A stretch of 64,000 bases of DNA, from the NCBI RefSeq assembly GCF_000204055.1, contig NW_006768783.1, positions 124,001 to 188,000 of the forward strand, read 5' to 3'. Shown in pieces: positions 1 to 11,334 of the stretch. The DNA is from Melampsora larici-populina 98AG31. Taxonomy: Eukaryota; Basidiomycota; Pucciniomycetes; Pucciniales; Melampsoraceae. Under the pieces are notes generated by a model. That model was not told the origin of the DNA. It was given only the letters and a program-made list of their open reading frames with translations, and made no database searches. A program made the translations under genes and the position numbers. The number at the start of each line of letters is the position of its first letter. Position 1 is the stretch's first letter.

Positions 1-150
1 AATCGTCGGACCCCGCAGGCGTATTTGGCTTGCGATGACGGCTCGAGGCAGTGGTTCTGGTCTGACACGTTCATTGCTTCGCGTTCTGAGAAGCTGTACT
101 CTTGTGTCACGAAAGTTTTGGCAGGCATGTTGCACACGGAGATTTCTTAA
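1..150 (+). CDS. 3' end of an unidentified ORF, cut by the window edge
   Basis: A plus-strand frame is open from base 1 to a TAA at 148-150 and encodes about 49 residues rich in Trp, Ser and Asp. It runs towards the minus-strand RT gene at 281-2539, so the two are convergent and about 130 bp apart. In some DIRS-like elements the recombinase lies on the opposite strand, but the visible residues show no tyrosine-recombinase C-terminal motif, so I do not assign it to the element. It could also be the end of an unrelated gene. No family recognised. Confidence 0.25.
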   Translation, partial: NRRTPQAYLACDDGSRQWFWSDTFIASRSEKLYSCVTKVLAGMLHTEIS

Positions 151-280
151 ATTTGAGAATAACAGAAATTTTTTTTTGTAAAAGTGTTTAGTAAATTTTT
201 GTTGAAGAGAATAGATCGGTCGCGTAAATTGAAGATACGAAGTTGAGAAGAAAAAATGAGGAAACGAAAAACGGAGATGA

Positions 281-2539
281 CTATTTTGAGCGTTTGAAAC
301 CGCCATCTAGACTTTTAGGGATGGTTGGGAGGGTGATATGTCTTCGAGATGGGGGTGCTCCTTGGTCGGATATGATTTTTCGTCGTGATAGCTGATCCGC
401 GATGACGTTTCGTTCTCCTGAGACGTGCCTGACTACCACGTTGAGTGACTTTTCCAACATCCTTGTTACCGCGTTCCTGAACAAAATGCAAGTGAGATCC
501 GTTGGTGAGTGAGACCCAAACAGATAGCATACCGATTCATTATCGGAGAAGATGAGGATTTTCTTTGCGTCTGTAGAGACGGCCAATTCGATGGCTAGTA
601 CTACCGCTAATAGCTCTGACCAGTAGTTATCCCTCGCCGGAGGCGGGAAGTACAAGTCCCAGGTTTTGTTGGAATCTGGGTTCCAGATGCCTACGCCTGT
701 TGGGTATGCGTCACAGAAAAATACGATGTCCGTGTCTTGTAGTTCCCAATGATACGATTCCATGATTTGCCGACCGTCCCAGTTTTCTAGAGCGTCTGCC
801 AGCCAGCATAGGTCCTCTTTTGTCGCCTTGTTGAGAGGAACGTGAGCGTTGCGCATATTTTTCCCGGCGATCTTGTCCCAGGAGGACTGGAGAGACCACC
901 GTCCTAATGGGAAGATATTGAGTGCCCAGTTCGCCCAACCCGTCAGACGTTGCCATTCGACCAAAGGTTGTGACACCGAATTGGCGAATAGGCGCAGTTG
1001 AGAGATGAGTGCGACTCGTTTTTCTTCCGTCAGAGAGATGACCATGGTGTCCGTGTCGATTAGATGGCCGATGACTTCTAGCTTCGATCCCCAGATCTGC
1101 TTTTCCCAGGCCCATGGAATTCCTAGATAATCGAAAAGGGTAAGGAATTTGGCTTGGTTTAGAGGGATTACATGGGCTTTAAACGAGACCATCTCTTCTG
1201 AGTAGCTGCATCCCCAGGAGTCGTCCATATACGCGTTGATGCCTTGTATGCCTAACTCGAAATAAGCAATCCATAAGATTAACGAAAAGAAGCTGCACCA
1301 AATTTTGGGTGAGCTAGCACATCCAAAATTGACGCAGCGGTCAATGTGGTTCAGACCATCAATTCGGATGGCTTGTCTTAATTGCCATTGACGATGCATG
1401 CCCAGGATACGGAAAGCTGCGTCGACGTCCGATTTCCAGATGGTAGTCTTCCTTGGGCCCGGTTTCCTTTGGCGTGACCAGAAAAACTTAGAATTGTTAA
1501 TGGACGCAAGAGCTCTAGGGGTTCGAAGGTGAATGATTGACAGGATGAATGAGGCAATAGAGTCTAGCTTTATACGGATTTGATTTCTGTCAATTAAGTC
1601 ATTTGGGGATGGGTTACCGTAACTCATATTTGTGCACATGCGTGTCTTCCCTGAATTTTTATTCGTCGCCAGGCACAGAGGAGCAGTCTTCATTCCTCGA
1701 AATGGGGAATGGAAGCCTTCAGAGAATCTACCTAATTTCACCTCCTTGTCTCGTGTCTTGCGGATGATGTCGAGACCTTCACTAGTGTGAACATGATTAT
1801 TGTGTTGAACAGTTTCGTCTGATGGGAGTGGGCACATGGGCCAGAACCCGAGTTCTAGTCCTTCGACGATAGACTTGACGAAAGGCTGATTTGGGTGGGA
1901 GGCGGTCATAAGTTTGATTTGTGAGGCGTTAACGGGACACACAATCCGGAAAATATCCGGGCTGTTGCGTATGGCGTATGCTGCTAGTGGGTCGTCGGAA
2001 AGAGGAGGAGCTGCAGGCATGGGTTCAGTGGAGATAGAGAAATTGACAGAGGCAGAGAAATGCTGGGCTTCATCTTCGATTTCCAAGCCTCGAAGGAATT
2101 TACGTGAGTTCGGTTTATAAGTGAGCGATGATTCCTCTATGATTGGCATTGCATCCCATTTTGTTACATATGTGATGTCTTCTGCTGCATTCGTCGTCTG
2201 GCTTCGCGCAAATGTTATAATTCCAGTTATTACAAGGCTGATCAGAAATTTTCCAACTCCCAGCTTGTTTGATCTCGTATGGGAAGTTGAGTCTGGACTT
2301 TGCTCGTTTTGGCTCTGGTCTTGGTTTGGATTTTGGTTTTGACCAGGATTTCGACGAGCTCTTAGGAGTTGAGCTGGTGTTGTTATCGCTTCTTGGTTTT
2401 GCGATATTGGCCCCTTCGCCGAGACGGCTAGTTTTGCTGTAGAGGATCTTTGCTTCCAAGTACTTGAGTTTTGGGTTAGTCCAATTGCCGAAGGCGATCC
2501 AGGATTGACGAGAGAATTGAAGGCGCATCGCCGAATCAA
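281..2539 (-). CDS. Reverse transcriptase-RNase H of a DIRS-like element
   Basis: The frame encodes up to 752 residues. The first ~140 overlap gag in another frame and are low-complexity, so the true enzyme probably starts near residue 130-180 or is reached by frameshift or reinitiation. RT motif A is seen at about 371 (DVDAAFRILGMH), motif B at about 404 (NFGCASSPKIW) and motif C is an intact YMDD at about 437-440. RNase H follows with CDAYPTGVGIW, the SELLAVVLAIEL glutamate, FSDNES and a C-terminal RHVSGERNVIADQLSR. All catalytic acidic residues I can place are present, so the polymerase looks intact although the overlapping Gag is broken. There is no integrase domain. Confidence 0.8.
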   Translation of the reverse strand: MIRRCAFNSLVNPGSPSAIGLTQNSSTWKQRSSTAKLAVSAKGPISQNQEAITTPAQLLRARRNPGQNQNPNQDQSQNEQSPDSTSHTRSNKLGVGKFLISLVITGIITFARSQTTNAAEDITYVTKWDAMPIIEESSLTYKPNSRKFLRGLEIEDEAQHFSASVNFSISTEPMPAAPPLSDDPLAAYAIRNSPDIFRIVCPVNASQIKLMTASHPNQPFVKSIVEGLELGFWPMCPLPSDETVQHNNHVHTSEGLDIIRKTRDKEVKLGRFSEGFHSPFRGMKTAPLCLATNKNSGKTRMCTNMSYGNPSPNDLIDRNQIRIKLDSIASFILSIIHLRTPRALASINNSKFFWSRQRKPGPRKTTIWKSDVDAAFRILGMHRQWQLRQAIRIDGLNHIDRCVNFGCASSPKIWCSFFSLILWIAYFELGIQGINAYMDDSWGCSYSEEMVSFKAHVIPLNQAKFLTLFDYLGIPWAWEKQIWGSKLEVIGHLIDTDTMVISLTEEKRVALISQLRLFANSVSQPLVEWQRLTGWANWALNIFPLGRWSLQSSWDKIAGKNMRNAHVPLNKATKEDLCWLADALENWDGRQIMESYHWELQDTDIVFFCDAYPTGVGIWNPDSNKTWDLYFPPPARDNYWSELLAVVLAIELAVSTDAKKILIFSDNESVCYLFGSHSPTDLTCILFRNAVTRMLEKSLNVVVRHVSGERNVIADQLSRRKIISDQGAPPSRRHITLPTIPKSLDGGFKRSK

Positions 2540-4040
2540 AATCTCGAACGTCCTTCCAGTGGATGCCGGTCAAAGGGTCACTTGCCAATTCGTTAATGTA
2601 CTCGAAATAATTTTTGATGTTGTCCTTGGCAGGGGGAAATGCTGCTTGATAAGTGTAATCCAAGATGGCGATGAGGTGTTGCCAATGGGTTTTGTCTTCG
2701 ATAGGGATGCCCTTGATTTTTTCGTCAAACTCCAAATCTCTGGATTCGTTGATTTTGAGAGTTTTGATTGCCCCTGGCTTTCCGTAAATTTCGACATAAA
2801 CCTTCTCCAAGTCAACAAATTTGTATTCAAGTAGATCTTTTGATTGAGATGAAGGCCATTGGTCAGGCTTAGCCGAACAGGCTTCGAAAAGCTCGACCGA
2901 TCTCTTAATATCTTCTTTATATTCGAATTTGATATGTTTGATCTTGCGGGCGATAGGATCTTTGATTTTATCGTCAGTATCCTGCTCCGCTGACTGGAAG
3001 GCGAGTTTTTTCGTTGACTTTCCAGCCGAGTTGACGAATTTTTGAAAGGCTTTTTCGAAGAGGGAGTTAGAACTGGGTTCAGGTGATGAAGATACCCTAC
3101 GTCGTTTCTCAGGGACGCGAACTGGTGGTGGCTGTTTGTTGACCCGATGAAAAATCGAGGAATCAATGCGTTCAAGGAGAGAAGAGTTCCCGTGCCTGTC
3201 GTGCGGGGGCTCAAAACGCGTTCGTCTACTAGACGACGTGGGTGGTTCTTCTTCACGGCGCGTTGGCGAGGGTTGACGTCCACTTCCCGAGGCTCAAGGG
3301 CTGAAGTCTCGGCGACTTTGCCGTCTAGGACTTGGGGAGCGTCTGGAGGATCTTTGTGGGCTTCGTTGACGCCGACGAGAGCGGTCCGGCGAGTTGGGAG
3401 ACAATCTGTACTGGTTGATAGACGCGAAGCGTCGGCGGGGAGGGCTCCTGGAAGTACGACGACGTGGATCTGGGCTTCTTTTTCGATGATAGTCTGGGCT
3501 AGTTCTACGCGAGTGCCGTCTAGGGCTCCTTGAGCGACGGGGGCTTTTGGATTTACGACCTTTCCCTTTATGTTGATAAGAGGAAGGTCCTGATGCTCCT
3601 GAGTGTCTAGCCGCCGAACTGGCTTTCGTAATATCGGAAAGCCTGGATTCCGGGATGGAAAACCAAGGTTGGTTTGCGTCTGGCCGATTAAAGGCACATT
3701 TGGACATAAGCACTGCCGGCTCTGCATCCAAAAGGGCTTTGGCTGTGGATGGCCATGCGAAGTTCTCTCCAACCATTTTATAGATTGGTCTACCTGCCCT
3801 AGTATCGAGCTCGATGGCAGCTCTGGCAAACATCGAAAAGTTGAAAATGAAGTTTTCCAAATTTTCGTCGGTAGGAGAGAACACTTCCGAGAATAACGCT
3901 CGTAAGACGCGCATTGGGATAACTCGGCTTCCGCCGGATTTGTCGTAATCGAAAAGGATAGTTTCGATTCTTTGAAAAGAATCTGTCGCATCGTTTGCGG
4001 TATTAATTTCTTGATGTGAAAGTGGTTGATCATTTTGCAT
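2115..4040 (-). pseudogene. Gag-like protein with RS-rich domain, split by one in-frame TGA
   Basis: A single frame runs from the ATG at 4040 to the stop at 2115 (642 codons) and is broken only by a TGA at 3296-3294 (context CCT TGA GCC). The part before the stop has a helical N-terminal half and then a long Arg-Ser-Pro tract (repeated SPRR, RSPR) like that of SR splicing proteins. After the TGA the same RS character continues, followed by a helical Gag-type region and a C-terminal Cys/His cluster (CNNWNYNICAKPDDEC followed by H, C, C, H), typical of DIRS-like Gags. Continuity of composition across the stop shows it is one gene. It is either inactivated by a nonsense change or expressed with readthrough. 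Confidence 0.65.
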
Positions 4041-5318
4041 GATTTAAAAATAAAAAATAATTCAAAACTGAGAGACTAAAGGAAATTAACACGCTATAAC
4101 TTGATAATAATGAGTAAGTGAAATATTGGTAAGGGTTATGATGATGTTATTCTATTGAACTTTTGAATACAACTGGGTTGGGTACAATGGTTGGAGCAGA
4201 GGATGGAGCAGTCGACTAGGCCTGGTGCCTCGATGTTAGCAGAGGTTCGACATACTCCTTGGGGTGATCTGTCGAGGGGCCACTTAGCTGCTCATCCTCA
4301 CAGATTGTATTTCTCTCGTGACACCTGTTGCTTGTGTGACACTTCCCTCCTAGCATATTCCACTTGGTTAACACCCTGTGCCAACTTCGAGGAAGCGGGA
4401 AAGCGCGCGAGCGAGCGCATGTATCATTTAGTAAGTACTTTGGTCACGCACTTTCCGATGTAATCATGATGACTCACTGCCAAGTTGAGCAGGTTTGGCA
4501 TACCATTACATTTCAGGCGAAAGTGCTCGGGCAAGGATTTGCGGATCCCCCCAACATTCAATTAACATCAAAATCATTTCCTCAAATATGTACGGTTTTG
4601 ATGGTACTCCAGGTACTAGGGCGTCAAAGGGATGGAAAGAGAGCTTACCTGATGTGGATGGAAAGAAAGTAACCCTTCAAGCCAGACCACTGCTTAATCT
4701 TCTCGTTTTAGTTTGCATCCCAGACCCTTACAACAGGTCGTCCAAGAACGCATTTGCGTGTGATTGACGCATAAAAAGCCATACATAGAGAACAAAAATT
4801 GGTATATACTCCTCTTTTTCAAATGAACATGATGTTTGGCTGAAGCATGAGCGCATATAGTTCAAAGAAGGCTATCACATTTGAAACAAGGCGATGCAGT
4901 TGGACTTATCAGCCAAGTATGAAGCGCGCTTTGGACGTCAACTGAATGAATGCCCATCACGAGTCTGGCTACTCATCTCGTACAAGAATAAAGAGCTTTC
5001 AGATCTTGGTGAAGGGGGAAGCTCAGGCGTACAAAGTAGGCGATGGAGCGTATCACTCTCTTCTTGAAGGAATGTGTTTATATATTTCGGTCTGTGAAAT
5101 ATCGTTCATTTTCTTATTCAAAAGTCTCTAGCTAGCTACATCCCTCAACGACATAATTCACTTCGACAACAAGCCTCATCAAGAGCGTATACAAATGAAA
5201 GAGAAAATATGAAATTCGTAATCAGTATCACCTGAAAGCGAAAAAGGTAAAGTCTGATTGGTATGAGTGACTTCTGCTTTCCGAAAAGTTCATTGACGGT
5301 TTAATGAATACCACTCAC
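4041..5318. other. Intergenic, no gene recognised
   Basis: Only short overlapping frames occur here, on the plus strand between 4191 and 5131, without recognisable domains or convincing splice structure. It separates the DIRS-like element from the pectate lyase pair and probably holds the 5' end of that element, but I found no terminal repeat. Confidence 0.4.
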
Positions 5319-6892
5319 TTATGTGTGAATGGATGGAGATTTTGAGTCCTTTGATCTCTTTTTGGTAGGCTTAGATCTTTTCGATTTAGACTTGGTCTCC
5401 TCAGTGGCTTCATCGCTTTCAGAGGAAGAACCTGTTTCTTCGGTAGAAGTCGTAGAATTCTCGGTGGACGGATCAGTTAGATCGGTGGAAGTATCGGATT
5501 TGTCGGTAGAAGACTTGGATTTGTCGGTTTTCGATTTATCCTTTGATTCCGTGTCGGATGAGGTTGAACTGTCGTCGGAGGCGGATGGAACAGTAGAAGA
5601 GCTATTCGATGGAACAGTAGAGGAGCTATTCGATGGCATAGTTGAATCATTGGAAGAGCTTGATCCGCCTATCGTACAACTGGAGAGATGCAACATCGTA
5701 CAAATCAATATCATCTTCCATTTGATATCACGAGGGAGCATCACACTCACCCTGGTGGAACACTATCCCCGCTCGTGCTAGCTGCTTTGTCTTGACACAT
5801 TGCCTTGGCGGGCTGTCCACTATAACTTCGAATATCTACGGTATCACCGTCTGCATGATTGAATCCAGCCAAGGTAGTAACTCCTTTGAGCTCAACGTTA
5901 TTGAATATCACAGCTCGCTTAGCACTAGAGCGGCAACCAGAGCCACAGGAGCTAAGGTGAGAAAATAGGGGAAACAGGTGTTAGCTGAGCGAGTCATGGA
6001 TGAAGTATATTTTGAGACTTACCGATAAGCAATGTCCACATTGTAAAAACACACATCATCCACGTTGACTGTTCCTCCACTAAGCACCACAATGATAAAT
6101 GGACAAAATAAGATCAGGATCAAGATGTTTTTCAATTGACAAGTCAAAAAAAGACAATCACCCGTTAAATTGTAAAGCCTGAATAAAGGGCAGTTTCGAA
6201 GTTCGTCAACTCACTGTGTATCACATGGGGAATCCACTCTTAAAAAAATATAAGATGGATAACTCACTTTGTTGCCAGCATTCGAAAACGAACAGCCAGT
6301 GACTGTTGCTTCACCGCTATCCATATGGAACATGATTCCATCATCACAAAGTTCTAACCAATGGCAGTTTTCAACGGTGCAACTGCCTTTACAATGAACA
6401 CCTAAGAAATGAAAGGTTTTTATAGTTATCAATAAGAAATTGGAATCAATAAGAATTTGGTATCGAGATTTTCGAGAAACATATCGACTTACTTTCTTGA
6501 GAGTATCCTAAGAAACAATTTTTTAAAGTAGCTCCCTCTTCAAGTAAAAAAACTGCATAAGCATTTCCCTTTTCTGATTCTAAATCACAACTAGTATCAG
6601 TGTGTTGATATTTAGCAAGTTGACAATCAAATGTTTCTCCAGCTGCTACGGTAGTAGGACTAGAAACAGTTATAGTCTTAGATATTGATGGTACACTACA
6701 TTCAGTTGTGAGACTTTCATCATAGTGGGTTGTATCTAAACCATCTGGAGCGTATGGTAAGACTTTACGACGATTTAATGAATGTATACGTTTTTTATGA
6801 GAAAGCTTGTGTGCCGTAACGCCTGCGTTTAAAAAATCTGACAAATTGAAAGACAAGACTTGAATGATAAATATACGGATTTTGAAAGTCAT
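5319..6892 (-). CDS. Secreted pectate lyase, PL3 family, acidic Ser/Thr tail (copy A)
   Basis: Six exons join in frame: 6892-6493, 6401-6268, 6178-6162 (17 nt), 6079-6023, 5951-5751, 5679-5319, total 1,170 nt (389 residues). PL3 enzymes cleave de-esterified pectin by beta-elimination in plant cell walls. A signal peptide starts MTFKIRIFIIQVL. PL3 landmarks follow: GVHCKGSC, CDDGIMFHM, SGEATVTGCSFSNAGNK, ALQFNG, and YRSCGSGC, keeping the Lys and Arg usually placed at the PL3 active site, while the usual QHNG reads QFNG. The last exon encodes a ~120-residue Ser/Thr/Asp-rich tail ending in a Lys-rich stretch. Exon boundaries match copy B exactly up to exon 5. The start was chosen at the ATG before the hydrophobic segment rather than 33 nt upstream. 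Probably a plant-wall degrading enzyme. Confidence 0.82.
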
Positions 6893-8194
6893 GTTGGTTC
6901 CTATTGCGCTCGAATAGAAATTCAATCGAAGAAATCCTCAAGATCAGGCAAATCAAGCAAATCAAGAAGTCAAAGAAAGGAAATGACAAAACTAATGAAC
7001 TGGGTGCAAACAACCGCCCCCTCTTCATCAACAGCTAGACTATTTATACTCTTTCCCTGTTTGCAAATTCAGGCCTGTGGGGTTTCGACACTCGTGTTGA
7101 CCACCATCACCCTCAACTTCGTCTCAAAAGTCGACTGCGTTAATGAGATAGACGAAATTCCTGAAGTCAAACTCTAAATATACACAAGGGCTTGTCGGGG
7201 TATGGTGAGATCACGCATCATCTGCGGAGTGATATCCACTTTCCAATGAACGTGCTCAGTACATCTGCGGAGCGATCTTTACTGATCTGAGTGAACGCGC
7301 ATGGTGAAATCGGTATAGGCATATCAAGTTATAGGGACTGATCTGATGGGATTGAGACCTGCACAGAGCTGGATTCTCATTTATCTCATCAAGACACGCC
7401 AGATGTATACGATTGATGATTAGGTTTTCTGACTTTACCTGCACTCTAGAACAAGGACATATGGTCGCTCGATCGATTCGATCGTCAACGAGATCACCTA
7501 TAGGTGTAGTGAGCAGTAGAGAAACAACGACGTATAGGCAAAGAAACATAAAAATGATGTGGAATCTGAGAGTGAGTCTGGTTTGGGTATTGTTGACTGC
7601 TGCACGCGATGTCTGTGCCGCAGTCGTGCTCTGGATCACTGGAATTGTTCATCGTAGGGTATTGGATCTTGAGCTTTTCTAAGCAACATAATCCAACACG
7701 GTGTCTGAGAGCATCTAATCAGCTAATGTGTCCTACTTTGACTTGGTCTACTCACCCATACCATCATGAAGCTCGCTCCCTCACCAGAAGATTGAATTTG
7801 AAGATGTAATTTTCCCTCAATGACAAGATTAAAGCCAATTCCAAACAATTATACAACATCATGACACTATGAAGCCCTTTGAAAAAAACTTTGGATGGCC
7901 GAAAGGATCAATAGAGTTGTATTGAATTGTGCAGGAAAGCAGCAACATCGCACAGCGATGACTTATACTAAATCACCAAAGAGAGAGACTCATCGGAATC
8001 ATGAGTAAGGTTAGAAAAATAATGATAAAAAGTTGGCGACATCCTGTTCGACCGTTTTATTGTAGACCGCCTTTCGATGAGATCATCGATTGATTTAATA
8101 TCCGACTTTGCTGTCAGATGCTATGAAATTTTACATCTAAAGGATAGCAAATGAACAAATTAGCACTTAAACCTCAAGTTTACTCTGTTTTTTT
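6893..8194. other. Spacer between the two PL3 genes, one weak ORF
   Basis: This spacer holds a minus-strand frame at 7639-7256 (127 residues) with one hydrophobic segment (MFLCLYVVVSLLLTTPIGD) and a few Cys. It has no recognised domain and may be chance. The rest should contain the promoter of copy A and the 3' region of copy B. No clear regulatory site identified. Confidence 0.35.
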
Positions 8195-9451
8195 TTATTG
8201 CGACTGAACAACTGACCCTGGTGGAAGGCCCCCCTGCCCTTTCTCTTTTTTGCTACCCTTGCCCCTCTTGCCTTTCTTGCTCCCCTTGCCTTTCTTGCTC
8301 CCCTTGCCTTTCTTGCTATCCTTGCCCCCCTTCCCATTCTTTGCATCCTTGCCCCCCTTCCCATTCTTTGCATCCTTGGCTTCACACATTGTCTGGGCAG
8401 GCTTACCAGTATAACTTTGAATATCCACAGTATCACCATGTTTATGATTATAACCAGCAAAGGTTTTTACACCTTTTAGGTCGACATTCTTAAATACTGC
8501 CGCTCTTTTGGAAGTATTCTTACAGTTACCACATGAACTATTTATGCATAATAAATTAATCAAATGAACTTGCATAAATTGAAAAACAACGCAACTCACC
8601 GATAACCAATATCAACGTTGTAAAAACAAGAATTTTGAACAAATAGTGTTCCTCCACTAACATGTTACATTTGTAGAAAAGTAAATTCAGCTCAAAAACA
8701 ACATCACCGACTACAAAAGATGACCTTACCCATTGAACTGCAGAGCCTGGATCGAAACAATTAGGCGCAGAATGAACACTTTTATCAATATTTCATCTTA
8801 TCATGAAGCTTTCGAGGCAGAGGTCTATATGAGATGGATTTACCTTATTACCTGCGTTCGAAAATGAACAACCGCTAACAGTTGCTGAACCACTTTTCAT
8901 ATGAAAACTGATCGCTTCATCACAAATTTGTAACCAATGTGAATTTTCGACTCTACAACGACCTTTGCAATGCACACCTGACATAGATGAACAATTAAAA
9001 TTGTCAGTCCTCTAATTTCAATTCTGTACACCAAACTTACTTGAGGGGACTTACTTTCTTGCGAGTAACCAAGTATACAATTCTTCAAAGTCGCCCCGTG
9101 TTGTAGAATGAAGACGGCAGCTTCGTCACCTCTTTCATGATCCAGGTTGCAATGAGTATCAGTACGTTGATATTTCGTAAATTCACAATCGAACGTCTTT
9201 CCAGCGGCGACAATAGTAGGCTTCGAAACACGAATCGTTTTTTTTATTGAAGGCATTTTGCATTGACTAGTAAGTTTGGGATTGAACTTTGAAGCATCTA
9301 GACCATTTGGCGCTTTTGGATTGACTTTTTCCTTCCTTCTAGTCAAGAAACCATGATCAGTAAGATTTGAGTGATGATGATTTCGAAGTCCTGCTTCTGA
9401 GTAACCCAACATCGAAAATAAATAGATCAAATAGATCACAGTCTGATTCAT
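8195..9451 (-). CDS. Secreted pectate lyase, PL3 family, Lys/Gly-repeat tail (copy B)
   Basis: Five exons join in frame: 9451-9055, 8977-8844, 8746-8730 (17 nt), 8656-8600, 8537-8195, total 948 nt (315 residues). The signal peptide starts MNQTVIYLIYLFSMLGYSEAG. PL3 motifs: GVHCKGRC, CDEAISFHMKSGSATVSGCS, NAGNK, ALQFNG, GGTLFVQNSCFYNVDIGYRS, CGNC. Exons 2, 3 and 4 have the same lengths (134, 17, 57 nt) as in copy A, so the genes are a tandem duplication. The C-terminus differs completely: a basic tail with DAKNGKGGK twice and SKKGKG repeats, ending soon after a PPG that corresponds to the splice point of the extra intron in copy A. Start chosen at the ATG preceding the hydrophobic leader; an upstream in-frame ATG at 9538 is less likely. 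Confidence 0.82.
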
Positions 9452-11334
9452 TTTTAGAGGATTTGGAAGTGGGACTGTTTCAATCAATATCAATTTCAGT
9501 CGCAATTGAAGATAGTTGACTGAAATAGTTTTAGGCAATAAGGATAGCTGAAAGTGCGGTGAGCTGAAGTGATAGCTTCCACCCTGAACCGATCGCTTCT
9601 TGATACCTGTTTGTTCTACCTCTTCCGTCTGGTTATCTACTTCAGCTGATGAAAGATGCTACTCTACTCAAATTGAACTTTAACCCTTCCACGAGGATAC
9701 ATTAATGAACGTTCCCTATCATCAGCATCGTCGTCGCCGAAGTCCTTCTCAGATAAATGTACGGTATCCCTTTAAATGCCAGATAGTCGAGGTAAATGTT
9801 CGGTTGAAGGAAGGTTATGACGAATGTGGGTGAAGGTCAAACAAGCGATCGTATTTTCGTAAACTTGCAAGTCGTGATTGATTACCGCTTTTTTTTGCGA
9901 CTTTGAACTAATTTGTGCATGATATAATGACAAACTGCACCTCAACTCCTTGATTGCTACTTCCCACCAAAGGCACGACGTGGTAAGGTACTTCCATCGT
10001 TGTAATGGTGGAAGGGGGAACTACATGGACATGTAATTTACGGGATGGGAGAAATTCAGAGTACCCGCAATCGTGGGTTGAAAATTAATCGAGGGACTAT
10101 CTAAAATTAACTGACTGCTCAAAATTCACAACATAACACCGCACCCATCCACGCACATCATATCACAACACAACACCCCATTTAAATCACTCTCACCACA
10201 CCCTCCTCACATATCGCACTTTCACTCGAGTCTTAACTTAAACTTAGCAAAAGTCTGATGCTCGCGCATACTCGCGAGGCGTCGAGCAAGGGACTTATGA
10301 CAAACTTGTACGCTCCATAGCCTGAGAAATGCCCCCTTTGCAGGAAGCGATCTTGCAAGCTCTCTACACTTTTCCCTACCCAAGATTTGGGTCTGGACCA
10401 AAGACAAAAGGTGTTCTCATCCTACTTGCGCACAATACACAATAATTTTTTTCCCGAGGAACAAAAACATTTCATCTTTTAAACAAGTGCCAAAGTTTCT
10501 TTTCTCACTTTACTTGTAATATTTACTAGCACAATTAGGCAGCGGGCGTTGCACTGGCATTCCCGTCACAACCTGAAGAATAACTGGGGGACACCCACAA
10601 TATTTTGAGGATGTGGCACGCTTACAGCGACACCCATGCTTAAGCACAACTTTTTTTGTCCCTTTTGCACTGCACACTGAATGACTGCATTGTGAAACTT
10701 GTGTGAATTGAAGTGTATCCTGCCCTAAGCCTAAGCCTGACCCCTAACCCAACACACCCTGATGGTTCCTAACCAATCCTTTCTTCTCCAGTTTAACCAG
10801 AGGCTCAGTGTTTAGATTCTGAACAGATGTCCTAGTCTATGGAAATTACAAATTTCCAATTCATGATGCCAAATGATAGTCCTTTCAATGAGTTTTCTTA
10901 GAGTTTATACTTGATTTTTACTTACATGATCTGGTGTAATACAGCTATCTTACAATGTTTTGCTCAACTAGAGAACATGCGGGCACTCTCGCCACAGTAT
11001 CACCAATTTCAAAGATTTACAGAGAATGCTCAAATTTTGAGCCAATTTTGTACGCTTATGTTTGTGCTTCAGTTGTTGTATAAATCACTACATTTTGAGC
11101 AACTTGTGTTAACTACCATTATCCACATCATAGAAGGACATGGTGAGGAAGGAAGGTATTACCAGCAATTTTACAAGTTTAGAAGAGCCATAGATATGAA
11201 ATCCTCCTACCAATCTCCTTTGTTAACCAAATGAAATAGAGCTGGAAAGCCAAACATCCCTCCTTCTAAGTGTGTAAAAAAAGATACCACTTCTACAAAA
11301 TTGTCCTGGTTGTTTTCCTTCAGTATCATGCACT
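9452..11334. other. Intergenic, no gene recognised
   Basis: No credible coding region. Noted: an imperfect hairpin near 10245-10290 with AAGTC...GACTT arms, and degenerate CCCTAA-like words around 10722-10750. Short frames at 10222-10407 and 10911-11234 show no domain. Confidence 0.4.

Larger units (their letters stand above)
151..4040 (-). mobile_element. DIRS-like retrotransposon, gag and RT-RNase H region
   Basis: Two overlapping minus-strand reading frames form a retroelement: a Gag with an RS-rich middle and a C-terminal Cys/His finger (4040-2115), followed in the +1 frame by reverse transcriptase plus RNase H (2539-281). No aspartic protease and no DDE integrase are encoded. That, together with the RT-RNase H type, suits a DIRS/Ngaro-like element, which would use a tyrosine recombinase. 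No recombinase is visible here; if present it lies beyond the left edge. No terminal repeats were found to the right of 4040. The assignment to the DIRS class is inference. Confidence 0.6.

Noticed and set aside
5329..5781. 150-residue plus-strand frame opposite the PL3 copy A tail
   Set aside because: It is the antisense shadow of the low-complexity acidic tail exon; the minus strand has splice signals and family homology.
10722..10750. CCCTAA-like words as an interstitial telomere
   Set aside because: Only a few degenerate words (CCCTAAGCCTAAGCC, CCCCTAACCC) without a regular array.
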